DNA of 64,000 bases from Flectobacillus longus (GCF_030056705.1 NZ_JASHIC010000002.1:186001-250000), one strand, 5' to 3'; positions 43,366 through 52,632 are shown, counted from the first letter of the stretch. Translations and numbers: made by a program. Notes: generated from the sequence alone by a model not told the origin.

Positions 43366-45760
43366 ATTTTATCGGTACTACCAATTTTACACTGATGTTT
43401 CTTCCCATGTTATAAACTCCGCGTCGTTGTGTAATGGGGTTGGTGTCGAGATATTTTAGTCGACTTTGATGGTTTTGATATGCTAAGTCAAAGAGGTTGT
43501 TGACATTGATATAGATAGAAGCAATTGTTTTTTTGTCTTTGTTCCGCCAAGTCATACCTGTTCCTAGATTTACTAGGGTATATGCTGTTGTAATCGTTTC
43601 GGTATTGTAAGCCAAAAGCACCTGATTTTGGGTTTGATGATGCTCTAACTCTGCTAAGAAATACACATTTTCTACATATTTCCCCCAAGCTTTTTTACTC
43701 CATTTTACTTGACTAATCCATCGTGCTGGTGGCATAAATGGCAAATACTTTGACGAGTCGTTAGTGGCTTGTTGATTAATGCCTTTAACCATTGAATAGC
43801 TTTGATTAATACTTAACCAAGGTACAGGAGTAAAGTTGACAGTTGCCTCCAAGCCTTGCAAAAGCGCATTACCTTGTACATATCTAAACACAGGCACTTG
43901 ATTAATCAGAGAATCCTTGCCATTTGGCGCCTGAACTCTTTCAGAATAGGTATAATGCTGAATTTGATTTCTAAACCAGCTCACATCAAGATACCATTGA
44001 CGATTTTCCCAAGTAAAACCAATATCTGTCTGTAGCGAAACTTCCGATTTTTGGTTTACATTACCTATTTCATAACGATAAGTTCCTGCATGTTCGCCAT
44101 TAGATGATAGTTCTGGAACAGATGGTGCACGGAAACCTCTGGCGGTATTGGTTCGCAGACTTAGGTTTGAATTGAGTTTATAAACGACCCCCAAACTTCC
44201 TGTGATATTACTGTAAGAATTACTGAGCCCCCTAAAACGCTCTTCTACAGCTCCTTGAGGCGATGTCTGAAATTTGCCATCCGCATCTACATAAAGTTGT
44301 GCGATATTTAATTGACGGTAGTCATACCGAAGTCCTCCGCTAACAATCCAATTATTCCATTTCTTTTTCGAAAAAACAAAAATGCCTTTATCTGCTAAAT
44401 TGAAATTGGGATATAGCGTTTCATTGCCTTTATTGTTCATATTTTGCCATAAACCATTGCTTCCAATGCTGGTTTCCCATTGATTGCGTTCGGGCAAATG
44501 TAAACGAATATCGTAGTAATAGTTTTGTAAAAAGAAATACAAATCAGGCTCTGAAGGTCTGAAAATATTTCCATATTCACGGCGGTGATTTTGAGTGTAA
44601 GAAAAAACAAAGCTCAAAGAAGAAGCTCCCAACTGAAATAATGAGCTACTTGTCCACTTATAATTGCTTAGCGCTTGAGAATTACTAGGGTTGATGGTAC
44701 GACCTGCGAGTTCGTCAGACGATACAGGAATTAATTTCTCTTCTCCATTTTCCAAAACAGATTTGACAAAATGCCCTTGTGAATCACGTTGTCCATCAAT
44801 GATATTGATATTTTGCCCAAACTTTGAAAAGTACAAACGGGAGTATCCCCATTTCTTTTGAACACCGACTATTCCTGAAAAATTAAGTTCATTGAAGTTT
44901 GAACCCCAAACTCGACCATCATATTTATTTTGATAGTTTTGCCCATCTTTCATACTAAATCTAGCTTGCCAAAGTAAGCCATTTTGATTATGTGCCAAAG
45001 TGCCAGATACTCCATGAAATCCTTGATTACTCTGATAATTGTACAAAATGTTTCCTGCCAGAGGAGTGTTTTCGGCAGGTAATATTGAAATGACAGACAT
45101 CACACCTCCTATACCATCTGAGCCGTACATCAACGATCCTGCTCCTCGAATAATCTCATAACGATCAATTGAATATTCGTCGATGTGCAATGAGTGTTCT
45201 TCGCCCCATTGGTTATCTTCTTGACGTACCCCATCGTGCATGGTAATAACTCGGTTGAATCCCAAACCACGAATAATAGGCTTAGACAATGTGGCGCCAG
45301 TGGTAATTTGCGACATGCCAGGGAGCTTACTAATAGCATCGACAAGGTTGGTACTACCTGATTGAAGCCATTGTGTCTTTGAGAGCGCCGCAATAGGAAT
45401 AGGGCTTTCTTTAATAACCGTCTTACTTGCCGAGCCAGAAACAATGACTTCTTCGAGCGAAACCGCACTTGGCGTAAGGGCAATTTGAAAAGTAGTATCT
45501 GATTTTATGCTGATTTTTTGAGTGAAAGTTTTGTATCCAATATGGCTTATCTGGAGCATATAACTCCCTTTTTTGACTTCCTCAAAGCTGAATTTTCCAG
45601 AATTTTGACTTAAAGTGCCACGACGGAGTTCTACCAAATACAGATTGGCTCCAATGATTTCTTCCTTTGTGTCAGAAGCAATCACATTGCCTTGGAGTCG
45701 CACTTGTGCTTGAGTACCAATAGAATACAATATGCCAAGTAATAGTAATAATTTTTTCAT
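43364..45760 (-). CDS. TonB-dependent receptor, possibly metal-related
   Basis: The 798-residue outer-membrane receptor has a signal peptide (about 1-18). A carboxypeptidase-like domain follows (about 20-100, LQGNVIASDTKEEIIGANLYL), then a plug (about 115-235, LVDAISKLPGMSQITTGATLSKPIIRGLGFNRVITMHDGVRQEDNQWGEEHSL). A barrel ending ISVKLVVPIK completes it. The plug motif DGVRQEDNQWGEEH resembles receptors linked to zinc or other metals (ZnuD-like), from memory. A perfect 26-bp palindrome of DtxR/MntR-like form lies 70 bp upstream. No STN domain is present. The metal role is inference. Confidence 0.9.
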   Translation of the reverse strand: MKKLLLLLGILYSIGTQAQVRLQGNVIASDTKEEIIGANLYLVELRRGTLSQNSGKFSFEEVKKGSYMLQISHIGYKTFTQKISIKSDTTFQIALTPSAVSLEEVIVSGSASKTVIKESPIPIAALSKTQWLQSGSTNLVDAISKLPGMSQITTGATLSKPIIRGLGFNRVITMHDGVRQEDNQWGEEHSLHIDEYSIDRYEIIRGAGSLMYGSDGIGGVMSVISILPAENTPLAGNILYNYQSNQGFHGVSGTLAHNQNGLLWQARFSMKDGQNYQNKYDGRVWGSNFNELNFSGIVGVQKKWGYSRLYFSKFGQNINIIDGQRDSQGHFVKSVLENGEEKLIPVSSDELAGRTINPSNSQALSNYKWTSSSLFQLGASSLSFVFSYTQNHRREYGNIFRPSEPDLYFFLQNYYYDIRLHLPERNQWETSIGSNGLWQNMNNKGNETLYPNFNLADKGIFVFSKKKWNNWIVSGGLRYDYRQLNIAQLYVDADGKFQTSPQGAVEERFRGLSNSYSNITGSLGVVYKLNSNLSLRTNTARGFRAPSVPELSSNGEHAGTYRYEIGNVNQKSEVSLQTDIGFTWENRQWYLDVSWFRNQIQHYTYSERVQAPNGKDSLINQVPVFRYVQGNALLQGLEATVNFTPVPWLSINQSYSMVKGINQQATNDSSKYLPFMPPARWISQVKWSKKAWGKYVENVYFLAELEHHQTQNQVLLAYNTETITTAYTLVNLGTGMTWRNKDKKTIASIYINVNNLFDLAYQNHQSRLKYLDTNPITQRRGVYNMGRNISVKLVVPIK

Positions 45761-45830
45761 GAGAGTGAAACAAGAATTTTGTAGGGCTTAGATAGTTATA
45801 ACTTAAGTAATAGTTTAGTTTTGGTTTATT

Positions 45831-45856
45831 TAATTTTTAGATTAATCTAAAAATTA
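45831..45856. promoter_or_regulatory. Perfect 26-bp palindrome, DtxR/MntR-like operator
   Basis: TAATTTTTAGATT is followed directly by its exact complement AATCTAAAAATTA. The core TTTAGATTAATCTAAA resembles operators of DtxR/MntR/IdeR regulators (general form TTTAGGTTAACCTAAA, recalled). It lies in the promoter region of the TonB receptor, 70 bp before its ATG. A TTTG on the minus strand (45860-45863) sits just outside, so a bound repressor would cover the promoter spacer. Confidence 0.6.
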
Positions 45857-45985
45857 AAACAAATATAGGCTAAAAAATATATTTGTCAATACTTATTCCT
45901 CTAAAAATCAGAATAGAACAAAGTTTGAAACATCAACTCGATTGTATCAAAATGATTTTTTCCTTGTTATTCCCTTCCTATCTGC

Positions 45986-46015
45986 TTTGTTTTTTGCCTA
46001 AGAATTTTAACTTTG
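45986..46015 (+). promoter_or_regulatory. Bacteroidota promoter of the nitroreductase gene
   Basis: TTTG (45986-45989), 18 nt, TAACTTTG (46008-46015) matches the consensus with a spacer one base shorter than usual. Transcription would start about 30 nt before the ATG at 46053. Confidence 0.6.
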
Positions 46016-46052
46016 TAAGACAAGCCCAGTTTAATTCATCAACATACCACAC

Positions 46053-46778
46053 ATGCAGCAAGATTTTTTTGCCAAGATTGTTAACTATCGCCGTTCGGTT
46101 CGAGTATATGATGCTCAAGCTGAAATAGACGAGCAGATTATCCAGAAAAGTTTGGAGTTGGCCACACTTTCGCCCAATAGTAGCAATATGCAACTCTGGG
46201 AGTTTGTATGGGTTAGTAGTCCTGACAAAAAAGAAGCTATAGCCAAGGCCTGTTTCAATCAGTCTGCTGCTCGAACAGCCCCTCATTTGATTATTTTCTT
46301 AACTCGCCAAGACCGTTGGAAAAATATGGCACAATGGAACTTGGACAATATCAAAAAGCAATTTCAGGGAAAAGAACTTACGGGTCGTGATAAGCGAGCT
46401 ATGGATTATTATGGAAAATTGATGCCCTTGTTTTATCGCAATGACTGGTTTGGCTTTATGACTTTGCTTCGCAAGCTTATCGTTCTGGTCAAAGGATTTA
46501 ATCGCCCCTTTCTGAGAGTTTCATCACATGCCGACCAACGAGTGATGGTGCACAAATCATGTGCTTTGGCAGCGCAAACTTTTATGCTGAGCATGGCATC
46601 TAATCAATATGATACTTGTCCGATGGAAGGCTTTGATAGTCGTTTGGTCAAAAAATTGATTGGTGCACCAGCAGGAGCAGAGGTTTGTATGATTGTAGCT
46701 TGTGGAAAAGGAACAGAAGATGGCGTTTATGCAGCAAGAACAAGAGTGCCATCTGAGCAAGTAATTCGGAAAATTTGA
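46053..46778 (+). CDS. Nitroreductase family protein
   Basis: The 241-residue flavoprotein-like oxidoreductase has the FMN-binding start IVNYRRSVRVYDAQAEIDEQIIQKSLELATLSPNSSNMQLWEFV. The late part PMEGFDSRLVKKLIGAPAGAEVCMIVACGKG also fits the family. Members reduce nitroaromatics, quinones or similar electrophiles with NAD(P)H. The middle (about 95-165) is longer and more basic than usual, which suggests a subfamily with another substrate. It starts at ATG 46053 after a good promoter and precedes the amidohydrolase gene by 51 bp. Confidence 0.9.
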   Translation: MQQDFFAKIVNYRRSVRVYDAQAEIDEQIIQKSLELATLSPNSSNMQLWEFVWVSSPDKKEAIAKACFNQSAARTAPHLIIFLTRQDRWKNMAQWNLDNIKKQFQGKELTGRDKRAMDYYGKLMPLFYRNDWFGFMTLLRKLIVLVKGFNRPFLRVSSHADQRVMVHKSCALAAQTFMLSMASNQYDTCPMEGFDSRLVKKLIGAPAGAEVCMIVACGKGTEDGVYAARTRVPSEQVIRKI

Positions 46779-46829
46779 CATTAATACTAAAATCCACAAC
46801 ATTCACTTTACTAAAACTTACCTTTATTT

Positions 46830-48299
46830 ATGAAAAAATACGTTTTGTTAGTGCTTTCGATGTTATCATTCGCAAGTATGGCACAAAAAAAGAAGGCTGC
46901 TACAGCGAGCCCTTTGGAAGCTGAGAAGCAAGCAATGATTGGTAATCTTGACAAACGATTCGATGAATATGCCAAGATTTCAAAACAAATATGGGACTAT
47001 GCAGAGCTGGGCTATATGGAGGAAAAGAGTTCTCTTTTATTGCAAGAGCAATTGAAAAAAGAAGGTTTTCAGGTACAAGCGGGTATTGCAGGAATACCAA
47101 CTGCCTTTGTAGCAACTTATGGTGCAGGAAAACCAGTAATTGGTATTTTAGGCGAATATGATGCTTTGCCAGGCTTAGCACAAGAGGCTACTCCAGAAAT
47201 CAAACCTATTCCTAATCAAAAAGGAGGTCATGGATGTGGACATAATCTTTTTGGTACAGCCTCTGTAGCTGCTGCTATTGAGGTAAAAAACTGGCTTCAA
47301 AAATCTGGTAAACCTGGTACTGTCAAGATATATGGTTGTCCAGCCGAAGAGGGTGGCTCGGGTAAGGTATATATGGTTCGTGAAGGATATTTCAACGATG
47401 TTGACGTGGTATTGCATTGGCATCCAAGTTCAGCGAATGCGGCGGATGCTAGTACTTCGTTGGCTAATAAAAATGCTAAATTCCGTTTTAAAGGCATCGC
47501 ATCGCACGCTGCTGCTGCACCTGAGCGTGGTCGTTCGGCACTTGATGGGGTAGAGTCGATGAACTATATGATTAATATGATGCGTGAGCATATTCCTCAG
47601 GATACGCGTATTCATTATGTAATTACCAAAGGTGGCGAGGCTCCAAACGTAGTGCCAGCTTATGCCGAGGTGTATTATTATGCTCGCCACAAAGACAGAG
47701 CCATTTTACAAAGTATCTGGAAACGAATTGAAAATGCAGCACAAGGCGCAGCGTTGGGTACAGGTACAAAAGTTGAATGGGAAGTATTAGGTGGTGTCTA
47801 TAATCTTTTACCAAACGTAACTTTAGCAACGCTTGTTCATCAAAATATGCAAAAAGTAGGAGGGGTGGTTTATAATGAAGAGGAGAAAAAATTTGCAGAG
47901 AAAATAGCAGAAACTCTCGGCGAGCAAAAGCAAGATATTAACAATGCTACTAAGATAAAGAATTTTAATGATGCCTCAGAAAGTGCAACCTCAGGTGGTT
48001 CGACCGATGTAGGCGATGTGAGTTGGGTAGTACCAACCGTTGGTTTAGGAACTGCAACTTGGGTGCCTGGCTCGTCGGCACATAGCTGGCAATCTACTGC
48101 TGCAAGTGGTATGTCTATTGGCCAGAAAGGGATGATTGTAGCGGCAAAAACGCTAGCAATTACTGCACTAGACTTGTTGAATGACCAAGCTACCATCGAC
48201 AAAGCCAAAGCTGAATGGCTTGAAAAGCGAGGAGGAGCAGATTTTAAATATGAAGCCTTGTTAGGTGACAGAAAACCTGCTTTGGATTATAGAAAGTAA
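46830..48299 (+). CDS. Exported M20 family amidohydrolase (AbgB-like)
   Basis: The 489-residue metallo-amidase has a signal peptide (about 1-18, MLSFASMAQ). The M20D layout is clear: EYDALPGLAQ, the metal motif GGHGCGHNLFG, PAEEGGSGKVYMVREG with its catalytic Glu pair, and VLHWHPSS. The dimerisation domain with FKGIASHAAAAPERGRSALDGV follows. It resembles the p-aminobenzoyl-glutamate/indole-3-acetyl-amino-acid hydrolase group. The natural amide is unknown. It should act in the periplasm. It follows the nitroreductase gene closely. Confidence 0.92.
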   Translation: MKKYVLLVLSMLSFASMAQKKKAATASPLEAEKQAMIGNLDKRFDEYAKISKQIWDYAELGYMEEKSSLLLQEQLKKEGFQVQAGIAGIPTAFVATYGAGKPVIGILGEYDALPGLAQEATPEIKPIPNQKGGHGCGHNLFGTASVAAAIEVKNWLQKSGKPGTVKIYGCPAEEGGSGKVYMVREGYFNDVDVVLHWHPSSANAADASTSLANKNAKFRFKGIASHAAAAPERGRSALDGVESMNYMINMMREHIPQDTRIHYVITKGGEAPNVVPAYAEVYYYARHKDRAILQSIWKRIENAAQGAALGTGTKVEWEVLGGVYNLLPNVTLATLVHQNMQKVGGVVYNEEEKKFAEKIAETLGEQKQDINNATKIKNFNDASESATSGGSTDVGDVSWVVPTVGLGTATWVPGSSAHSWQSTAASGMSIGQKGMIVAAKTLAITALDLLNDQATIDKAKAEWLEKRGGADFKYEALLGDRKPALDYRK

Positions 48300-48319
48300 A
48301 CATGAGTTATTCCCAATTT

Positions 48320-48459
48320 AGTGATTGAGTGTATGAGTGATTATTTTTAAGATGAATTTCACTTGTATAGACGCAATGCTTTGCGTCTAAAAATATGTTA
48401 TTCTAAAATATAGTATCAAAAAGGCGTTCGAAAAACTCATTTCGAACGCCTTTTTGATT
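48320..48459 (+). repeat. Composite intergenic repeat, copy A
   Basis: In order it holds a GAGTGA module (48320-48342), AAGATGAATTTCACTTG and a TAGACGCA...TGCGTCTA palindrome (48368-48389). AATATAGTATC follows, then the hairpin AAAAAGGCGTTCGAAA / TTTCGAACGCCTTTTT (48418-48455). Copy B at 50930-51060 has the same modules in reverse orientation. Confidence 0.8.
48418..48455. terminator. Strong hairpin terminator within copy A
   Basis: A perfect 16-bp stem with loop AACTCA is flanked by A- and T-runs. It can terminate transcripts on either strand, including the amidohydrolase mRNA. Confidence 0.85.
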
Positions 48460-48840
48460 AAGTGCCAGTATATTAATAACATACGAGCAGATTTTGTGGA
48501 GATGCAACTAACTTTTGGAATCATAGTTTGCAGCAAAAAGTATAATGTCGAAACCCTCAGGATAAAATTGATTTCTAATCTTTAATGGTCTGAAACATTA
48601 ACAAAGTACTGGTATTTGGGTATTTCAACATTCGAGGGGATTCTTATTTTTTAATAAAAAAGTTGATGTGAGAATGACATTTTTTGAAATCAATCGTTTC
48701 TATTTAGATGATATTATTTTTTTATTTTAAGCTAAAAGAATTAGGTTTTAACAAACAGAGGGATATTTTTTTTACATAAAACTTATTACCTTTATTCTAA
48801 AGCCTCATGATTAAAATTCCATTTTACCCCATTCTTACTT

Positions 48841-49383
48841 ATGAAAACACTAGGATACCTTTGCTTCACTTTATTACTTTTTGTCAACCTATCTCAGGCT
48901 CAAAATTCTCTTAGCCCAGAAGACCAAAGCAAAATCAAACAACTTATAGCCGATGAGACTAAAGCTTTTTATGCCAAAGACTATGAAACATGGATGATGC
49001 TTTATCGCCAAACTCCACAAACGTATTTTGCGCAATACGATAAAGGTCAGTTAATTGTTAAAGATGGTTGGGATGCTCTGAGTTCTTGGGCTATAACTTG
49101 GTTTAATGATGGCAAAAAAGGAGTAAAGCCCACTTTTTCAAGAGAAAAAACAAACTTTAGAAAGGTAAATCCTACCTATGTATGGGTTACCTTCAAACAG
49201 GTAAAAAGCTTGGATGGTAAAAAAGAAACTTCTCAAGAGTTAAGAATTGTTGAGCTAATTAAAGGAGAATGGAAAATGGTAAATCATACAAGCATGCCAG
49301 CATCAACAAGTTCTGTCAAAGAAGAAACTACAGTTTCAGAAAAAGATAAAAAATCCTCAGTTAGGTCTGAAAAGAAACAATAA
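48841..49383 (+). CDS. Exported NTF2-like (SnoaL/DUF4440-type) protein
   Basis: The 180-residue product has a signal peptide (about 1-20, FTLLLFVNLSQAQ). An NTF2-like cone fold spans about 25-145. Its pattern is IKQLIADETKAFYAKDYETWMMLY with a tail of strands (NPTYVWVTFKQVKSLDGK, LRIVELIKGEWKMVNHTSMPA). The C-terminal 30 residues are Ser-, Lys- and Glu-rich and probably disordered. Such domains act as binding proteins or enzymes; no active site can be named. Monocistronic, ends at a good terminator. Confidence 0.8.
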   Translation: MKTLGYLCFTLLLFVNLSQAQNSLSPEDQSKIKQLIADETKAFYAKDYETWMMLYRQTPQTYFAQYDKGQLIVKDGWDALSSWAITWFNDGKKGVKPTFSREKTNFRKVNPTYVWVTFKQVKSLDGKKETSQELRIVELIKGEWKMVNHTSMPASTSSVKEETTVSEKDKKSSVRSEKKQ

Positions 49384-49459
49384 TCGTCTAAATCTCAAAT
49401 AAGCATACATTTTTGCAAGATTGAATTTTACTTTGTAAAAAGTATTTAGAAAAAGGAAT

Positions 49460-49495
49460 AAAGGCACAAAGCGTTTTACAGCTTTGTGCCTTTAT
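49460..49495 (+). terminator. Rho-independent terminator
   Basis: AAAGGCACAAAGC (49460-49472) / GCTTTGTGCCTTT (49481-49493) is a perfect 13-bp stem with an 8-nt loop. It lies between the NTF2-like gene and the permease gene. Confidence 0.9.
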
Positions 49496-49534
49496 ATTTG
49501 AGTAAATATTTGACATTATTTAAAGAAAAGGCCT

Positions 49535-50803
49535 ATGTCACACAAAATAGGATGGAAGACCTCCACCATGTTGGTTATCTCCAATATGGTTGGAACTGGT
49601 GTTTTTACCAGTTTAGGATACCAGTTAGTAGATGTCCAAAATGTCTGGAGTATTGTATTGCTATGGGTATTGGGAGGTATTTTAGCATTGATAGGGGCAT
49701 TTACTTTTGCCGAACTAGGAACGCATTACAATGAATCTGGTGGCGATTATATTTTTGTCAGTAAAGGTTTTCATCCTTTCTGGGGGTATCTTACTGCTTG
49801 GGCTTCTTTGATTGTTGGTTTTTCTTCTCCTGTAGCCATTGCAGCCCTTGCGATGGAAGCTTATCTGAGTCCATTCGATATACCTAATTTACGTTGGTAT
49901 ATCGTTTTGTTGATTATTTTGATAAGTTTATTACACTCATTTTCGCTCAAACATAGTAGTATTTTCCAGAATATTACCACGGTAGTAAAAGTGCTTTTTA
50001 TAGGTTTTTTGTTAGGAATCGGCATCTGGTATGCACCTATTCCCCAAAATGCTATCAGTATTCAAGTACCGATTTGGAATGAAATTACTAATACTGGTTT
50101 TGCGGTTTCACTCTTATATGTGACCTATGCCTACACTGGCTGGAATGCTGCGGCGTATATCGTAGGCGAAATACGAAACCCTAGTGAAGATTTGCCCAAG
50201 GCATTGATTTTGGGAACATTAGGGGTTATTGTGGTATATGTGCTTTTGCAGTTAGTATTCTTAAAATTTGCTACTTATACACAATTAAAAGGACAAGCTG
50301 AAGTAGCTATTTTGGCGACTCAAAATATATTAGGGCCTACTGCCAATAAGTGGATTAGCGCAGGTATTGGCTTCCAATTGATAGCAACCATGAGTTCTTA
50401 TATTTGGATTGGGTCAAGAATAGTACACTCGATGGCGCAACATTATACTTTATGGAAATGGATTCGCCCTACTAATAAACATGACGTACCCATCAGAGCA
50501 ATATGGCTATTATGTGCCGTGATTTTGATTTTATTATTATCAGGAAGTTTACAACAGATTTTACTCTATTCTTCTTTTGTACTTCAATTAATGGGTACAA
50601 TCGCAGTGGCAAGTTTCTTGAAAATCCCTCATGAGGGTGACCGCTTCAGGAGCCCACTGAGTCCTTATATACAGTACTTGTATGTAGTTTTTAGTATAAT
50701 AGTTTTGCTATTTATCATTTATGACAAACCTCAAGAAAGCTTTATTGGTTTAGGGATTTTGCTAATTGGAGCAGTAACGTATTTATGGTCGAAGAGGATG
50801 TAA
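49535..50803 (+). CDS. APC family amino acid permease
   Basis: The 422-residue inner-membrane transporter has about 12 helices. The APC start is clear: KTSTMLVISNMVGTGVFTSLGYQL with the conserved substrate-binding loop VGTGVF, and TFAELGTHYNESGGDYIFVSKGF in helix 2-3. VSLLYVTYAYTGWNAAAYIVGEIRNPSEDLPKAL is the classic helix 6-7 region. It imports or exchanges an amino acid or amine; the specificity is unknown. It is convergent with the NtrC-like regulator gene across the composite repeat. Confidence 0.92.
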   Translation: MSHKIGWKTSTMLVISNMVGTGVFTSLGYQLVDVQNVWSIVLLWVLGGILALIGAFTFAELGTHYNESGGDYIFVSKGFHPFWGYLTAWASLIVGFSSPVAIAALAMEAYLSPFDIPNLRWYIVLLIILISLLHSFSLKHSSIFQNITTVVKVLFIGFLLGIGIWYAPIPQNAISIQVPIWNEITNTGFAVSLLYVTYAYTGWNAAAYIVGEIRNPSEDLPKALILGTLGVIVVYVLLQLVFLKFATYTQLKGQAEVAILATQNILGPTANKWISAGIGFQLIATMSSYIWIGSRIVHSMAQHYTLWKWIRPTNKHDVPIRAIWLLCAVILILLLSGSLQQILLYSSFVLQLMGTIAVASFLKIPHEGDRFRSPLSPYIQYLYVVFSIIVLLFIIYDKPQESFIGLGILLIGAVTYLWSKRM

Positions 50804-50929
50804 AATAAAAAAGAGCTATCCCTAATTTTGGTATATTTAAGGAAAGTCACCCTGTTTTGTTTGTTTGGAATTGAATTTTGGAGAGGGCTAAAATTTGCAT
50901 AGATGTAAAGGATATGTTGACAGTTACTT

Positions 50930-50969
50930 AAAAAAGGCGTTCGAAAAACTAGTTTCGAACGCCTTTTTT
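50930..50969. terminator. Strong hairpin terminator within copy B
   Basis: A perfect 17-bp stem (AAAAAAGGCGTTCGAAA / TTTCGAACGCCTTTTTT) closes the loop AACTAG. It lies 3' of the permease gene and of the convergent regulator gene. Confidence 0.88.
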
Positions 50970-51060
50970 GATACTATATTTCGAATGATAGCTCTTTAGA
51001 CCCAAAGTATTGCGTCTCTACAAGCAAAATTCATATTAAAAAAATCACTAACTCGCTCAA
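50930..51060 (-). repeat. Composite intergenic repeat, copy B (inverted)
   Basis: Read on the minus strand it matches copy A (48320-48459) module by module: TTAGTGATTTTTTTAATATGAATTTTGCTTG, GTAGAGACGCAATACTTTGGGTCTA, GAAATATAGTATC, then the GGCGTTCGAAA hairpin (50930-50969). By eye about four bases in five agree over about 130 bp. Confidence 0.8.
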
Positions 51061-51089
51061 TCCGAATTCCAAAATCAACAATCCCAAAT

Positions 51090-52253
51090 CTAAATGACTG
51101 GCATAGCAAATAGTTTTACGTCTTCGAGGTTGATAACATCGCCACACATGATGACTAGGCGTTCAACTACGTTGCGAAGCTCACGAACATTACCTGTCCA
51201 TGGAAGTGCCTGAAGGTACTTCATTGCATCGTCGGTTACTTCTTTGGTTGGCTGGCCATACTCGTCTGCAATATCTTGTAAGAATTTATCAACCAATAAA
51301 GGTACGTCGGTAGGACGCTGATTCAAAGCAGGAACATGGATAGGAATCACGTTCAGACGGTGGAATAAGTCTTCACGGAAACGTCCTTCGGCAATTTCTA
51401 ATTGTAAGTTTTTATTCGTAGCCGCAAAAACACGTACATTGATTTTGATTTCTTTGTCGCCACCCACACGTGTGATTTTATTTTCTTGCAAAGCACGCAG
51501 TACTTTGGCTTGTGCCGAAAGGCTCATATCGCCAATTTCGTCCAAAAATAAAGTACCTCCATCTGCTTGCTCAAATTTTCCGATACGTTGTTTGATAGCA
51601 GAAGTAAAGGCTCCTTTTTCGTGTCCGAATAGTTCAGACTCAATCAGTTCTGAAGGAATAGCAGCACAGTTTACCTCAATTAAAGGCATGTGTGCACGAT
51701 TACTTCTTTCGTGAAGTCGTTTCGCAACCATTTCTTTTCCCGAACCATTAGGTCCTGTGATTAAGACACGAGCTTCGGTAGGTCCAACACGGTCAGAAGT
51801 ATCAATTACTCGGCGAATAGCATCCGAATCACCAACAATTTCATTGAGCTTATATACTCTCTTTTTGAGTACTTTGGTTTCAGTAATCATTTTGCCTCTT
51901 TCTAAGGCATTGCGTACTGTTACCAAGAGTCGGTTCAGGTCTGGGGGTTTCGAAATAAAATCAAAGGCTCCACGTTTGGTTGCTTCAACAGCTGTTTCCA
52001 CATTACCAAAAGCCGAAATCATAATGAATTGAGTACCTTTGCCCATTTCTGTGGCTCGCAGCAACAAATCCAAACCTTCGATTTTGGGCATTCGAATATC
52101 ACAAAGAACTACATCATAGTCATTGTTTTTGACCATTTCTAGCCCTTGTTCTCCATCACTTGCTTCCTCTACGCTATATCCTTCGTATTCGAGAATATCT
52201 CGTAGTGCGCCACGGATGGCTTTTTCATCGTCGATTATTAATAGTTTTGCCAT
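51090..52253 (-). CDS. NtrC-type response regulator lacking the DNA-binding domain
   Basis: The 387-residue protein has a receiver domain (1-120) with phospho-acceptor D52 (CDIRMPKIEG). A sigma-54-type AAA+ domain follows (about 137-375), with Walker A GPNGSGKE (167-174), the sigma54-contact loop GAFTSA (214-219, usually GAFTGA) and Walker B GGTLFLDEIG. It ends 12 residues after NVRELRNVVERLVIM, so the C-terminal Fis HTH is missing. The stop is a single clean TAG-type end and no HTH-coding frame follows. It may activate from solution or bind through a partner. Its kinase is not nearby. Confidence 0.93.
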   Translation of the reverse strand: MAKLLIIDDEKAIRGALRDILEYEGYSVEEASDGEQGLEMVKNNDYDVVLCDIRMPKIEGLDLLLRATEMGKGTQFIMISAFGNVETAVEATKRGAFDFISKPPDLNRLLVTVRNALERGKMITETKVLKKRVYKLNEIVGDSDAIRRVIDTSDRVGPTEARVLITGPNGSGKEMVAKRLHERSNRAHMPLIEVNCAAIPSELIESELFGHEKGAFTSAIKQRIGKFEQADGGTLFLDEIGDMSLSAQAKVLRALQENKITRVGGDKEIKINVRVFAATNKNLQLEIAEGRFREDLFHRLNVIPIHVPALNQRPTDVPLLVDKFLQDIADEYGQPTKEVTDDAMKYLQALPWTGNVRELRNVVERLVIMCGDVINLEDVKLFAMPVI

Positions 52254-52632
52254 AGGCAGATTTTAAATTTTCTGGCGAACTGGTTCGTTTGGATTAGGGT
52301 TGGTATATTTAATATTAGCAATTTTCAAAAATACACAAAATTTAAAGGTTTTAGACTAAAACGCCTCGATAATATGAAGTTTTATTAACTTTCTAACAAA
52401 AATATATCGCTACAGTCGCTTCTAATGGTGGTTGGTCAAAGTAAAAAATATAAAATTATCTTATCTACTTAGTATATATTGGTTTTAGCCAAATAGATTT
52501 TTTTAGCCACAAATATATTTTGGTTTATTAGCCCAAAGATGTGGCTCGCTACTTTTAAATTCTTTCAGAAAGATACATACTATACGTAATTTTTAGCTTA
52601 AGGTTACTAAAATATTGACTTTTGTTAAGTTT
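52254..52632. other. Gap between regulator and K+ channel genes
   Basis: No gene is seen in this 379-bp stretch. CAAAAATA (52326-52333) is, on the minus strand, a perfect -7 element TATTTTTG for the regulator gene, with only a weak -33 (TTTAG). A 7-bp inverted repeat (AGCCACA 52505-52511 / TGTGGCT 52540-52546) lacks a T-run. Confidence 0.4.

Larger units (their letters stand above)
48300..48840. other. Gap with composite repeat, then plain AT-rich DNA
   Basis: The first 160 bp hold the composite repeat (copy A). The rest, 48465-48840, has no ORF or strong hairpin; TACCTTTA (about 48787) is a near match to a -7 element for the next gene. Confidence 0.45.
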
